Shown: one piece after another, positions 28,101-37,180 of the stretch
Layout of the letters: each line of letters starts with the position of its first letter
Numbering within the stretch: position 1 is the stretch's first letter
NCBI GenBank assembly: GCA_015488885.1
Contig: WFMW01000017.1
Location: 17,626-81,625 of the forward strand
Origin: Gammaproteobacteria bacterium
Lineage (GTDB): Bacteria; Pseudomonadota; Gammaproteobacteria; SZUA-229
Length of the DNA stretch: 64,000 bases
Direction of reading: 5' to 3'
Notes under the pieces: generated by a model
Told to the model about the DNA's origin: nothing
Database searches by the model: none
Seen by the model: the letters and a program-made list of their open reading frames with translations, nothing else
Position numbers and translations under genes: made by a program

Positions 28101-28853
28101 TCAGGCCTGTAAGCGTCGGGTTTCCAGCTGGCGAATGGTTAACACCAGAAAGCCGACAATAAATAACAGGTAATAGCTGATATCAGCAGTACGTACCAGC
28201 CCACGTAAGAATACTGACAGGTGGCTGGTAATTGCCAGATAATTCAGCACCGAGGATGCGTCGGCTTGTGTCGCACCATGATTATTCATCAGCCATAACA
28301 GCAATAATAAACCAAAGCTGCTGATGGCTGCGATCACCGGGTTATCGGTGAGTGATGACATGTACAGACCGGCAGCACAGATTGCACCGAGCAATAAAAA
28401 CAGACCAAAAAAACCACTTAGCATTTTACCAATATCCAGGCTGGTGCCGGTTTCCAGTGCCAGCGGCATCAGGCTGAGCATGAGGATATACAGCAACATA
28501 AATAAAACGATGCCAAGGTATTTGCCAAGCACAATTTCAGTAATGCTTAGCGGGCTGGCGATGAGTAAATCCAGGGTGCGGTTACGTCGTTCTTCACTGA
28601 GCAAACGCATGGTTAACAAGGGTGAGATAATGAGTAACAGGATACTGGCAGTTTCCAGTAATGGGGATACCACCAGATCAGTTACCCCTGGTGCATTGGG
28701 AATGGTAGCCAGCTTCGCTTGCAGGCTGAAAAAGACATCCATGGCATTAAGAAAAACCCATGCCAGTAATAACTGGGTGACGGCAAGTATAACCCAGGCC
28801 AGTGGTGATAAAAACAGGCTGCGCAGTTCGCGTGTGGCAATCGTAAAAATCAT
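28101..28853 (-). CDS. ABC transporter permease, ABC-2 type (GldF-like)
   Basis: 250 residues with six predicted transmembrane helices and the SEERRNRTLDLLIASPLS motif (about 89-106) of ABC-2 type exporters. It lies between the ATPase gene (16 nt upstream) and the GldG-like gene (2 nt downstream), so the three should form one exporter complex in the inner membrane. The cargo is unknown. Confidence 0.88.
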   Translation of the reverse strand: MIFTIATRELRSLFLSPLAWVILAVTQLLLAWVFLNAMDVFFSLQAKLATIPNAPGVTDLVVSPLLETASILLLIISPLLTMRLLSEERRNRTLDLLIASPLSITEIVLGKYLGIVLFMLLYILMLSLMPLALETGTSLDIGKMLSGFFGLFLLLGAICAAGLYMSSLTDNPVIAAISSFGLLLLLWLMNNHGATQADASSVLNYLAITSHLSVFLRGLVRTADISYYLLFIVGFLVLTIRQLETRRLQA

Positions 28854-28869
28854 GCTTATGCTGTCTCGT

Positions 28870-29817
28870 TTAATCCAGAGCGTCCGGGGTTAAGCTTACT
28901 TCCGGGTTTAACGTCAATTCAATAAACTTCTGTTCCAGTGTTTGCCGGTGCGGGCAGAATGATGCCAGCCCCCATGCCTGTTGTACCAGTTTTTCACATA
29001 ATATTTCTGCCGCCAGAGGGGATTGTAACAGGTAGTTGCATGCGCCGGTTTTTTCCAACGCGGTGAGTTCGGGCCATGCCAGCAGTGTTTCAATATCAGG
29101 CGCATGTTTGAGTGATACTTCAAACCAGCCGCTATCCTGCTGCTGGATCAAGCTTTGCATATCGGCGTTATAAACCAGTGAACCCTGATGAATAATCTGT
29201 ACCCGATTGCACACTGCCTGTACTTCCGGCAGGATATGTGAACACAGAATAATACCGTGTGACTGTCCCAGCTGTTTTATTAGTTTGCGAATTTCGATCA
29301 CCTGAATGGGATCCAGTCCCACGGTGGGTTCATCCAGAATAATCACCGGTGGTGAATGTAAAATAGCCTGGGCAATACCGGTGCGTTGCTGATAACCTTT
29401 GGAAAGATTGCCGATTAAACGTTGTTTTACTGTGCCTAAACCACAGGCATCGATGGCCTGTCGCACACAGTGTTTGGCTGCGGTTTTTTTAAGCCGATGA
29501 ATTTTAGCGCAAAAATGTAGATATTCCTCAACGGTCATTTCATTATACAGCGGCGGTACATCGGGCAGATACCCCAGCGATTGTTTGGCTGCTTTGGGCT
29601 GTTCCAGCAGGTCGATGCCATTAATTATTATTTCCCCTGCAGAGGGCGCAAGGTTGCCACTGAGCATTTGCATGGTGGTGGATTTACCCGCACCATTGGG
29701 ACCGAGGAAACCGAGAATATCACCGGTGGCAAGTTCAAAACTGATACGATTTACCGCAATGTGTTCCCCATAATAACGGCTCAGATTGTTGACGGATACA
29801 AGGGTGTTGTCTAACAT
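28870..29817 (-). CDS. ABC transporter ATP-binding protein (GldA-like)
   Basis: Cytoplasmic ATPase of the exporter. Walker A is GPNGAGKST (39-47), the signature is LSKGYQQR, Walker B is VIILDEPTVGLDPIQ, and the H-loop is in LCSHILPE. The 315 residues include the C-terminal extension seen in export-type ATPases such as GldA and CcmA. It is the first gene of the three-gene cluster and lies 9 nt downstream of cca. Confidence 0.92.
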   Translation of the reverse strand: MLDNTLVSVNNLSRYYGEHIAVNRISFELATGDILGFLGPNGAGKSTTMQMLSGNLAPSAGEIIINGIDLLEQPKAAKQSLGYLPDVPPLYNEMTVEEYLHFCAKIHRLKKTAAKHCVRQAIDACGLGTVKQRLIGNLSKGYQQRTGIAQAILHSPPVIILDEPTVGLDPIQVIEIRKLIKQLGQSHGIILCSHILPEVQAVCNRVQIIHQGSLVYNADMQSLIQQQDSGWFEVSLKHAPDIETLLAWPELTALEKTGACNYLLQSPLAAEILCEKLVQQAWGLASFCPHRQTLEQKFIELTLNPEVSLTPDALD

Positions 29818-29826
29818 AAATAAAGT

Positions 29827-31083
29827 TCAGCTGTTCCGGTTTACCCCAGCTTGCTCTGGCGTGTATTGTTGTTGTAAAGTTTTAATGCGGCTAACCCGAA
29901 TATCGTAAATTTTATGCGCCAGTGCCAGTTTTTCATAGCCCTGCTGGATTAATGCCTGAATATCAATATCCCGGGTGGTGTTTAATGCAGCGCGTAAAAA
30001 ATCGCGCTGTGGCAGTTTCTGGTTTTCATAACCCGGGCGGCCACGGGCATCGGCCTCGGCAGCCAGCAGGAATTTTTCATAACGTTGTGGTTTACGCCAG
30101 GCATCAAGCTGCTGCAGGGTTTTGACGACTGTGGTGGCCCTGAGTTCCAGTGCGCGATGGAAATGTAGATGAAAACGTGCCGTGCGTTCAGCCAGATCAC
30201 GGTAGTTATGGGGAATGCGCAGGCGCTGACAAACCTGGAGTACAATGTCTGCGCCGCGTGCTTCGTGGTTAATATGCGCTGGCCATTGATCCTTGGGTGT
30301 GCTGCCTTTGCCGAGGTCGTGAAATAGCGCTGCCAGACGGACATCGGTATCTTCACTTAAATGGCAGGCCTGTTCAAGAACCAGCAGGGTGTGAATGCCG
30401 GCATCCACTTCAGGGTGGTGTTCGACCGGTTGTGGCACACCGAACAGGCAGTCCAGTTCGGGAATAATTCTAGCCAGCGCGCCACAGCGACGTAATACTT
30501 CAATAAAAACCGTGGGCGTTTTTTCGCCCAGTGCCCGGCGCATCTCCTGCCAGACCCGTTCAGCTACCAGTGCATCCACTTCACCCTGATGCACCATTTT
30601 TTGCATCAGTTGCAGGGTTTCATCGGCCACCGTAAACCCGAGATGGGCATAACGGGCGGCAAAACGTGCCACGCGTAAAATGCGTACCGGGTCTTCGGCA
30701 AATGCTGGCGAGATATGGCGCAGACATTTGTTTTTTATATCATCAACACCATGACAGGGGTCGATAATCCTGCCGTTTTTATCCTCGGCAATGGCATTGA
30801 TGGTGAGGTCACGGCGCTGCAGATCCTGTTCCAGGGTGATGTCCGGGCTGGCATGTATCTGAAAGCCGTGATAACCCGGCGCTGTTTTGCGCTCGGTACG
30901 TGCCAGTGCATATTCCTCGTGGGTAGTCGGGTGTAGAAAGACGGGAAAATCCTTGCCTACCTGTTGATAACCTGCCGTCAACATTTGTTCTGGCGTGCCA
31001 CCAACGACCACCCAGTCTTTTTCGTGATAAGGAAAGCCCAGTAACTGATCACGCACCGCACCGCCGACAAGGTAAGTTTTCAT
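29827..31083 (-). CDS. cca: CCA-adding enzyme with HD domain
   Basis: tRNA nucleotidyltransferase that adds or repairs the 3' CCA end. The N-terminus YLVGGAVRDQLLG, the EKDWVVVGG catalytic-acid strand, RRDLTINAIA and the C-terminal phosphohydrolase motif LFHDLGKG are all present. I chose ATG 31083 (MKTYLVGG) because it aligns with E. coli Cca and gives 418 residues. A longer frame from 31182 adds 33 unlike residues. All tRNAs in this window already encode CCA, so its role is probably repair. Confidence 0.95.
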   Translation of the reverse strand: MKTYLVGGAVRDQLLGFPYHEKDWVVVGGTPEQMLTAGYQQVGKDFPVFLHPTTHEEYALARTERKTAPGYHGFQIHASPDITLEQDLQRRDLTINAIAEDKNGRIIDPCHGVDDIKNKCLRHISPAFAEDPVRILRVARFAARYAHLGFTVADETLQLMQKMVHQGEVDALVAERVWQEMRRALGEKTPTVFIEVLRRCGALARIIPELDCLFGVPQPVEHHPEVDAGIHTLLVLEQACHLSEDTDVRLAALFHDLGKGSTPKDQWPAHINHEARGADIVLQVCQRLRIPHNYRDLAERTARFHLHFHRALELRATTVVKTLQQLDAWRKPQRYEKFLLAAEADARGRPGYENQKLPQRDFLRAALNTTRDIDIQALIQQGYEKLALAHKIYDIRVSRIKTLQQQYTPEQAGVNRNS

Positions 31084-31252
31084 AGTGTGTATGTTGCCAT
31101 AAGGAAATGGTTTGGTCCGCATAGCGAAATCTGGTATATAGAAACTTGTGCTAATATACCAGTAATTATTAACGATATTCATCGTATCAAAAAAAATTGT
31201 AGTGATTCAATAAATTGAGCTTATTAAGTTGTATGTCAAGTGGTTGTAACAC

Positions 31253-31288
31253 AAAAAAGCCCCGACTAGATAGTCGGGGCTTTTTTGT
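31253..31288 (-). terminator. Intrinsic terminator of the sox operon
   Basis: The inverted repeat GCCCCGACTA/TAGTCGGGGC, flanked by A and T runs, forms a strong GC-rich hairpin with a T tract in either direction. It lies 20 nt beyond the soxA stop, so it ends leftward sox transcription before cca. Confidence 0.93.
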
Positions 31289-31307
31289 GTATTAAACAAT
31301 CAGGTAT

Positions 31308-32141
31308 TTATTTACGCATACTGGGGCCGTTTTCTTCCAGGCCATTGCTCATATAGGTTTCAAAATACTCAAGTGCTGTGTACTGCGGGCTTTGTGCCTT
31401 AAAGGGTTTTGCACGAACCTGTTTATTACAACCGGCATAACGGCGATGCAAAGTACCCATGCCTCCCCATTTGTTACGGTAAACAGGAAAACCTGTCGGA
31501 TGCCCCAGTGCAGGGCTGAGGATATCTGCACGGATGCGATGTCCTGCATAGTAGTAATGGCAATCTGCACAGGCCATATTTAACTGACCGCGTTTGGCAT
31601 AAAAGAATTTTTTGCCCTCATTATAGATAGCGATAGCATCAGGATTATTAGGTACTTTAATATTGATTTTATTGCCTCTGGATAAATAAGCCAGATAAGC
31701 ACCAACTTCTGTAATAGGCCCTTTTTTCCATTTATAAGGTTTTTCGCCATTATCAGTAAGACATTTATTAATGGCTGCTTCCAGGGTTACAACCTTACCG
31801 GTTTCCTTGTCGAAGTAGGGATAGTTTTGCTTGATGCCTTTTTTATAATTAGGGAAGCAACTGGCAAAACTTTTTCCATTAGCAAATTTTTTGTTAAATC
31901 GAGCTTTGCCGTTATCAATAGCAATATCATAGGAAGGAAATTCTTCAAATGATTCCCACTGTTCACGAGAGGGTTTATCGATGGCGTAAACACCATTGAT
32001 AAAGTCAGCCACCGGTACATTAGGAAATTTTTTCGTAAAATACGAACGGAATGCTTTCAAATCATCATCGGGCGTTGCCTGTACTGCAAACGATGTTACC
32101 AGTACCAGCATGACAGATAATGCGATAGAAAATTTTTTCAT
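31308..32141 (-). CDS. soxA: Sulfur oxidation c-type cytochrome SoxA
   Basis: SoxA forms the SoxAX complex that couples thiosulfate or sulfide to the SoxY thiol, with electrons passing to haem. A signal peptide (1-22) precedes one haem motif CADCH (191-195) and the active-site cysteine in RRYAGCNKQV (C238). The place of a second haem holds SCFPN (C95), which may pair with C127, so this is the monohaem type. The C-terminus SNGLEENGPSMRK is family-typical. It is last in soxXYZA, before a strong terminator. Confidence 0.95.
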   Translation of the reverse strand: MKKFSIALSVMLVLVTSFAVQATPDDDLKAFRSYFTKKFPNVPVADFINGVYAIDKPSREQWESFEEFPSYDIAIDNGKARFNKKFANGKSFASCFPNYKKGIKQNYPYFDKETGKVVTLEAAINKCLTDNGEKPYKWKKGPITEVGAYLAYLSRGNKINIKVPNNPDAIAIYNEGKKFFYAKRGQLNMACADCHYYYAGHRIRADILSPALGHPTGFPVYRNKWGGMGTLHRRYAGCNKQVRAKPFKAQSPQYTALEYFETYMSNGLEENGPSMRK

Positions 32142-32205
32142 GGTTCACCTTTGTGTGTTATCCTTTAAAAGGATGCAGGGTTCTGGCCTGCTTATTTGTT
32201 ATTTC

Positions 32206-32233
32206 GATGATCTAATCTTGATGATCTAACCGT
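32206..32233 (+). repeat. 14-bp tandem duplication between soxA and soxZ
   Basis: GATGATCTAATCTT and GATGATCTAACCGT lie head to tail, one base after which the soxZ stop region begins. It is another short tandem copy placed just beyond a gene end. Confidence 0.7.
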
Positions 32234-32235
32234 AA

Positions 32236-32553
32236 TCACCTCATCTTAACTTCAGTAGAGTCGCTTTTACCTGTGTTATCTACCCAGCTGATTTTAATAC
32301 TATCCCCGGGTTTCGCTCCATTAAAAGAGAAAGACAGGAAAGGGTTTTTAGAAATGGTTGCGTTCCATTCAGCATCTAATACTTTTGTGCCGTCATGTTC
32401 GCAGACAACTTCCTGAATAAAATGTGCTGGGATGAGTTTTTTGGTTTTTTTATTCTTACGTAGCCCGGTTTCCATAGGATGGCTAATTAACATTTTTACT
32501 TTTGCCTTGCCATTTTTAACCTTGGCGCGTACTTTTATTGATGATCTCGACAT
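32236..32553 (-). CDS. soxZ: Thiosulfate oxidation carrier complex protein SoxZ
   Basis: Partner of SoxY in the periplasmic carrier that holds sulfur intermediates. The 105 residues show IKVRAKVKNGKAKVKMLISHPMETG and KPGDSIKISWVDNTG, typical of SoxZ. No signal peptide is present; it is exported with SoxY. ATG 32553 was chosen because GAGGA lies 9 nt upstream and MSRSSIKVRAK fits the family. A longer frame from 32592 would overlap soxY. Confidence 0.95.
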   Translation of the reverse strand: MSRSSIKVRAKVKNGKAKVKMLISHPMETGLRKNKKTKKLIPAHFIQEVVCEHDGTKVLDAEWNATISKNPFLSFSFNGAKPGDSIKISWVDNTGKSDSTEVKMR

Positions 32554-32579
32554 CTTGGTTTTTCCTCGTAATTTATTGC

Positions 32580-33050
32580 TTAACCGCCACAACCACCGAT
32601 TGTGACTTTTACATTCTTCGTTGTGCTATATAGTTTGCCGCCAGCTTTGACCACAGCCGTTACATCGGAGGTTTTTCCCATTTTAATGCGGGTTGAGATA
32701 TAACCATCTGTTGTTGGTCCCAGCTTGAATGTTGCGGCAATGGGCCATGTGTTATGTTGAACAACGATACTGATAGAATCAATATCAGGAATGTTGCTGG
32801 TAATGGTGACGGGGACAACCGCACCATTTTCTGCAATATCAGGTGCTTTGAGTTTAATGTCATTGCTGGGTATTAGCGTTGAGCTGCCAAATTCTGCCTG
32901 CAGGGCAGATTTGCTGTCTTTTGCTTCAAAGGCGGCTTTTGGCCAGGCTGCCAGCGCCGCTTTAGGCGTTAACAGGCCTGTACCGATTACAATGCCAGTT
33001 GCACCGGCTGCAAAGCTGTTCTTGAGTAATATTCTTCGTTTTTCATTCAT
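32580..33050 (-). CDS. soxY: Thiosulfate oxidation carrier protein SoxY
   Basis: Carries the sulfur substrate on the cysteine of a C-terminal swinging arm. The final GGCGG (C154 of 156) is intact. The N-terminus has a twin-arginine-like signal (KRRILLKNSFAAGATGI) with a cleavage site near residue 35. It lies directly upstream of soxZ with a 26-nt gap and downstream of soxX by 20 nt. Confidence 0.96.
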   Translation of the reverse strand: MNEKRRILLKNSFAAGATGIVIGTGLLTPKAALAAWPKAAFEAKDSKSALQAEFGSSTLIPSNDIKLKAPDIAENGAVVPVTITSNIPDIDSISIVVQHNTWPIAATFKLGPTTDGYISTRIKMGKTSDVTAVVKAGGKLYSTTKNVKVTIGGCGG

Positions 33051-33070
33051 TGAGTCTTACCTTCTGACCA

Positions 33071-33439
33071 TTATAATGAGTAAATAAATGCCGCAATCTT
33101 ATTGATTTCGCTATCCGTTAAGATAACGTCTGGACCAAAAGGTGGCATGATAGTGTTAGGGTTGTTAACGCGCGAGTCATATATCTGAGCACGAAGTTTT
33201 TCGAAGTCAGGAAAACGCGCCTTCATGGCAACCAGTGGTGGTCCGATATTACCAGGCAGAGTTCCCCCCGCAATCTGGTGACAGGCCAGGCAGTTGCCTT
33301 TTTTCTTGTTAAATGCCAGCTTTTTGCCCTGAGCAATATCAGAAGCAGTATCAGCGCTGGCAATACCGGGTGCTATACCAAGGCAGCCAATGAAGGCAGC
33401 AATGGAAGCGGATGTGAGTAGTCGTGCGGTTAGCCGCAT
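33071..33439 (-). CDS. soxX: Sulfur oxidation c-type cytochrome SoxX
   Basis: Monohaem partner of SoxA. A signal peptide (1-29) is followed by CLACH (50-54), GNIGPPL and the axial methionine in NTIMPPFG (M98). The 122 residues are a normal compact form. A strong ribosome site AGGAGG precedes ATG 33439. It is the first gene of soxXYZA; soxB and soxCD are not in the window. Confidence 0.95.
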   Translation of the reverse strand: MRLTARLLTSASIAAFIGCLGIAPGIASADTASDIAQGKKLAFNKKKGNCLACHQIAGGTLPGNIGPPLVAMKARFPDFEKLRAQIYDSRVNNPNTIMPPFGPDVILTDSEINKIAAFIYSL

Positions 33440-33567
33440 TCTTATTTCCTCCTGTTGGGTTTAAAAATCTTGATCACTTTTTGAATGATCGTTGGGTGTT
33501 GTATATCTTGCACGCTGAAGCTGTTTTTTAGGGGCTAATAAGCTGCAATCAATAAAATTTTCCTTTG

Positions 33568-33591
33568 AACTATATTCATAAATGAATAGTT
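33568..33591. promoter_or_regulatory. AT-rich inverted repeat upstream of soxX
   Basis: ATTCATAAATGAAT (33574-33587), with partial outer symmetry AACTA/TAGTT, forms a near palindrome about 130 nt upstream of soxX. ArsR-family sulfur regulators bind sites of the ATTC-N-GAAT kind in some sulfur oxidisers, so an operator is possible. No regulator gene lies nearby, and the promoter itself was not identified. Confidence 0.35.
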
Positions 33592-33725
33592 GTATAGCAT
33601 ACACGCCGAATTTTATATGGCAAGTAGTAAATAGCAAAATATGTCTGAGTTTTATAATAATTATTTTTTTATAATATAATTATACATTCATGTGTGATGC
33701 GTTCAACTAACATGTTGTTGATGCT

Positions 33726-35168
33726 TTATTTCTCTTTTAGACGAATCACCTGTGATTTTATTTCCTTTTTTACTGTTTTCAGGCGTTTAATGGTTGATGC
33801 ACTGTTATTTTTCTGCAATAGCGCATTGTTATATTGTTGAATAGCCAGTTCTAGATAACCCTGTTTGGCATATTGATTACCTGTCGCTTCCAGGGCGGCA
33901 CTAACCTGGCCATTAGCAAAATAGGCATGTGCCAGTGCATTGTAAATAACCGCATAGTCGTGTAACGAGATTGGATTATTCTGTTGTAATTGTCGTTTTA
34001 ACAACTGAATACTGTTTTCAGCCTGTTTGTTTGCCAGTAATGATCTGGCATAGGCAATGGTGACAGGTAGCAGGCCAGGATACAGGCTGCTGAGATTCTT
34101 TAACAGGGCAAGTGCTTTTTTATCCTGTTTGCTGGCGCTGTAAGCCTCTGCCAGTGCCAGTTGAATCCACAGGTTATTATGTTGTTTATTAATTTTCTTT
34201 AATACACCAACCGCCTTTCCGGCATAATTAGTACGTATCAACGCCAGAGCTTTTTTATATTGCCCAAGATTACTTTTTCCGACAACTTTATTTTGGGTGT
34301 ATTTTTCTGGTTGGGGACTCACTAATACCATCAGTCGTGCTCTGGCAAATTCAAAATCAATGCTATCTGTTGGCAAATTTCTGGTTTTAGGGGTTATTCG
34401 ATTTCTGGCTTCTGCTACCCGCGCTGAGCTAAGCGGGTGGTCACGTAAATAAGGCATGGCATTATCAGGACTTTGTGCCATTAATATTTTAAAGAATTGC
34501 ACCATACCAATCGGGTTGATGCCACTTCTTTGCAGAATACCAATACCCACCCGGTCAGCCTCATTTTCATTTTTACGGGTATTGTTGATGGCTGATTGCT
34601 GATTACCGGCCAGGCCAGTGAGCAACACAGCCTGTCCCGACTGGGGATCCTGGGCACCAACTAAAATAGCAGCCAGCAAGGTGGCCAGAGTAAGTGCTGT
34701 TGATTTGCCTGATCGGCTGAATTGACGAGCCAGGTGGCGCTGTGCGACGTGAGCAATTTCGTGGGCAAGTACACCGGCAAGCTGGCTTTCGTTTTTTGCC
34801 GCGATAATTAATTTTGAATGTACGCCAATATAGGCATCAGGGCCAGCGAATGCATTAATGGTTGGTGCTTTAATGATGAAAAACTTGAACTGTTTACCGG
34901 CAGCATCTGAATGTGTAACGAGGCGATTACCCAGCATGTTTAGATAATAATTTATTTGCAAATCATCGACGAACTCCAGATTGGCGCGTAAGGAGCGATA
35001 GAAAGCCAGACCAAGCTGCTTTTCCTGCTGGGTACTGAAGCTACTTAACGTCGGGTCGCCCAGCGTGGGCAGGCTGGCCAGTGTGGGTGAGGTATTTAAT
35101 ATCAGGGTAATGGCAAGAAAGGTATGGATAAAAAATTGAAATAAACGGTGCGGAGGGTGAAAAGTCAT
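33726..35168 (-). CDS. bepA: M48 metallopeptidase with TPR domain, BepA (YfgC)
   Basis: Periplasmic protease/chaperone that helps assemble or degrade outer-membrane proteins such as LptD and BamA. A signal peptide (ending near PTLAS) precedes the M48 domain with zinc motif HEIAHVAQRH. The third ligand is in NENEADRVG, and the C-terminal half is TPR repeats (NAELAY-like helices). ATG 35168 gives a compact signal peptide; the longest frame starts at 35213. About 480 residues match the family. Confidence 0.92.
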   Translation of the reverse strand: MTFHPPHRLFQFFIHTFLAITLILNTSPTLASLPTLGDPTLSSFSTQQEKQLGLAFYRSLRANLEFVDDLQINYYLNMLGNRLVTHSDAAGKQFKFFIIKAPTINAFAGPDAYIGVHSKLIIAAKNESQLAGVLAHEIAHVAQRHLARQFSRSGKSTALTLATLLAAILVGAQDPQSGQAVLLTGLAGNQQSAINNTRKNENEADRVGIGILQRSGINPIGMVQFFKILMAQSPDNAMPYLRDHPLSSARVAEARNRITPKTRNLPTDSIDFEFARARLMVLVSPQPEKYTQNKVVGKSNLGQYKKALALIRTNYAGKAVGVLKKINKQHNNLWIQLALAEAYSASKQDKKALALLKNLSSLYPGLLPVTIAYARSLLANKQAENSIQLLKRQLQQNNPISLHDYAVIYNALAHAYFANGQVSAALEATGNQYAKQGYLELAIQQYNNALLQKNNSASTIKRLKTVKKEIKSQVIRLKEK

Positions 35169-35365
35169 GAATGATAGACAGCATTTTATGAAAAAAGTTG
35201 AGTTAGTGTGCATTAACCAGATACTGACTGTATTTTCAGCGTTTTAGGTGTTGGGGTCAAATTTCAGTCAAGTGATCGATTTTATACGACTGGTTACAAA
35301 CTTGACACTAATTTACTGGAATTTCAGGAGGGTATAAATTTTTTTATATATTTTTTCTGACAGTT

Positions 35366-35394
35366 TTGACATGTATCCATTAGTCATCTAGTAT
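35366..35394 (+). promoter_or_regulatory. Sigma70 promoter of the FadL-type porin gene
   Basis: TTGACA at 35366-35371, a 17-bp spacer and TAGTAT at 35389-35394 predict transcription from about 35401, a 134-nt leader. The rest of the bepA-porin gap is AT-rich, with no gene seen. Confidence 0.65.
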
Positions 35395-35534
35395 CAGGCA
35401 ATAACTGTTAAAAAACAGGTTTCAATAGATTTGCTGGTTTCAGAATAATAATAACAGCAGCAGGTTATTTAACAGCAGGTCTTTTTTTTGTATGAGTTGT
35501 TTTCGGCTCAATAAATAATCCATGAGGTGGAAGA

Positions 35535-36833
35535 ATGAAAAAAGCGGTAAATAAATCTTTGTTGGCCATGGCGGTCGCCAGCATTCTGGCGGCACCAGCT
35601 GCCCAGGCAACGAATGGATATTTTATGCATGGCTATAGCACAAAAGATAAAGGTCTGGCCGGAGCTGGTGTGGCTTTTTCGCAAGACGCTTTAGCCTCGT
35701 CAAGCAACCCGGCAGGTATGGCGTTTGTGGGCACCCGACTGGATCTGGGTGCGGAATTATTCAGGCCGTCACCGCGTTCTTATACGGTGACGGGTACACC
35801 AAATCCACCACCAGCTTTTAGCCTGACACCCCGGAATCAGGAAAGTGTGAATGATAATTTTATTCTTCCGAGTTTCGGCTTTAATTATATGCTGGATAAT
35901 AACAATGCGATTGGTCTGGCGATTTATGGTAATGGTGGCATGAATACGGAATACCCGGTTGTTAATAGTGATGGCGTATTTCATTCAGGTACCGCCGGGG
36001 TTAATCTGGAGCAGCTGCTGTTTAATTTCAGTTATGCTTATAAACTGAAAGCCAATCAGGCCCTGGGTGTTAGTTTAATTATTGCCGCACAACGCTTCAG
36101 AGCGCAGGGGCTGGAGCAATTTGCACCGTTTTCGGTAGACTCGAATAATTTATCCGGTAACCGGCAGTCCCTGTCCTATGGTGCCGGGGTGAAAATTGGC
36201 TATCAGGGTGAACTGGCAGAAGGTTTCAGGGTTGGTGCCAGTTACCAGTCAAAAATAAATATGGGTAATTTTGATGAATATAGTGGGCTGTTTGCCGAAG
36301 GCGGCGGTTTTGATATTCCCTCCACCTATACGCTGGGGTTTTCCTATGATATAGCACAGAAAAAATATGGCACCATTGTTGCTGATTATCAACGTATTAT
36401 GTATTCGGATGTTGCTTCAATCAGTAATCCGATTGCCAATATCCATTCCTGTACACCAGGTGCACCAGCAACGGGTGCTGGTTGTCTGGGTGGTAGTAAT
36501 GGTGCCGGTTTTGGCTGGCAGGATATTGGTATTATAAAGCTGGGCTATCAATGGAATATGGTTAATATGGACTGGCGAGTAGGTTATAGTCATTCTGACC
36601 AACCTATCCCGAATTCTGAAGTATTGTTTAATATTCTGGCACCGGCCACACCGCAAGACCATTATACCTTTGGCCTTACTAAAAATATTGGCAGCAATCA
36701 GGAGTTAAATTTTGCCTTGATGTATGCGGCTGACAAGTCGGTAACCGGGCCTAATGCTCTGGATCCATCACAAACAGTTAAAATCCAGATGTCACAGGTT
36801 GATTTTCAGGCTGGCTGGGCATGGAAGTTTTGA
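35535..36833 (+). CDS. FadL/TodX-family outer-membrane transporter
   Basis: Outer-membrane beta barrel for hydrophobic compounds. A signal peptide ends at AQA (25-27), followed by TNGYFMHGYSTKDKGLAGAGVAFSQDALASSSNPAG, the N-terminal hatch of the family (positions 27-62). The C-terminus ends in aromatic AWKF, the barrel-insertion signal. The 432 residues are normal. The ribosome site GAGGTGG precedes the ATG. The ligand is unknown; fatty acids or hydrocarbons are typical. The stop codon lies in a 13-bp tandem array. Confidence 0.92.
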   Translation: MKKAVNKSLLAMAVASILAAPAAQATNGYFMHGYSTKDKGLAGAGVAFSQDALASSSNPAGMAFVGTRLDLGAELFRPSPRSYTVTGTPNPPPAFSLTPRNQESVNDNFILPSFGFNYMLDNNNAIGLAIYGNGGMNTEYPVVNSDGVFHSGTAGVNLEQLLFNFSYAYKLKANQALGVSLIIAAQRFRAQGLEQFAPFSVDSNNLSGNRQSLSYGAGVKIGYQGELAEGFRVGASYQSKINMGNFDEYSGLFAEGGGFDIPSTYTLGFSYDIAQKKYGTIVADYQRIMYSDVASISNPIANIHSCTPGAPATGAGCLGGSNGAGFGWQDIGIIKLGYQWNMVNMDWRVGYSHSDQPIPNSEVLFNILAPATPQDHYTFGLTKNIGSNQELNFALMYAADKSVTGPNALDPSQTVKIQMSQVDFQAGWAWKF

Positions 36834-36869
36834 TATAATCAGTTGATATAACTGGTTGATATAATCAGG
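36831..36869 (+). repeat. 13-bp tandem array over the porin stop codon
   Basis: Three units, TGATATAATCAGT, TGATATAACTGGT and TGATATAATCAGG, run without gaps. The first three bases of unit 1 are the TGA stop of the porin gene. Confidence 0.85.
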
Positions 36870-36907
36870 CGGATAAAAGTCGTCTGACGTTGAAACTTCA
36901 GCAATAT

Positions 36908-36941
36908 AAACCCGTCGGGTAGTATCCGGTGGGTTTTTTTT
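36908..36941 (+). terminator. Intrinsic terminator after the FadL-type gene
   Basis: AACCCGTCGG pairs imperfectly with CCGGTGGGTT and is followed by eight T residues. It lies 75 nt after the porin stop. Confidence 0.8.
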
Positions 36942-37070
36942 GTGGTGATTTTTTTGGAACATAAATTATCTACGCAATTTCTGGCTGCTGCGTTGTCATT
37001 AATATATAAGAATATAATAAATCATTGATTTTTAATGTGATTGTATTTTGCCGGTTTTAACAAAATTTCC

Positions 37071-37099
37071 TTGCATCTAGCAGCGTTTTTCATTAGATT
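37071..37099 (+). promoter_or_regulatory. Putative promoter of the 37181 gene
   Basis: TTGCAT (37071-37076), a 17-bp spacer and TAGATT (37094-37099) form a moderate sigma70 promoter 82 nt before the start codon. The remainder of the 36942-37070 interval is AT-rich and empty. Confidence 0.45.
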
Positions 37100-37180
37100 G
37101 TCTTTTCCTGCCTTTAAATGGGTGGATATTGTGTATCCGCTGGGGTGGCTAAAACAAAAATTAATCTGGAGAGAAATAAT

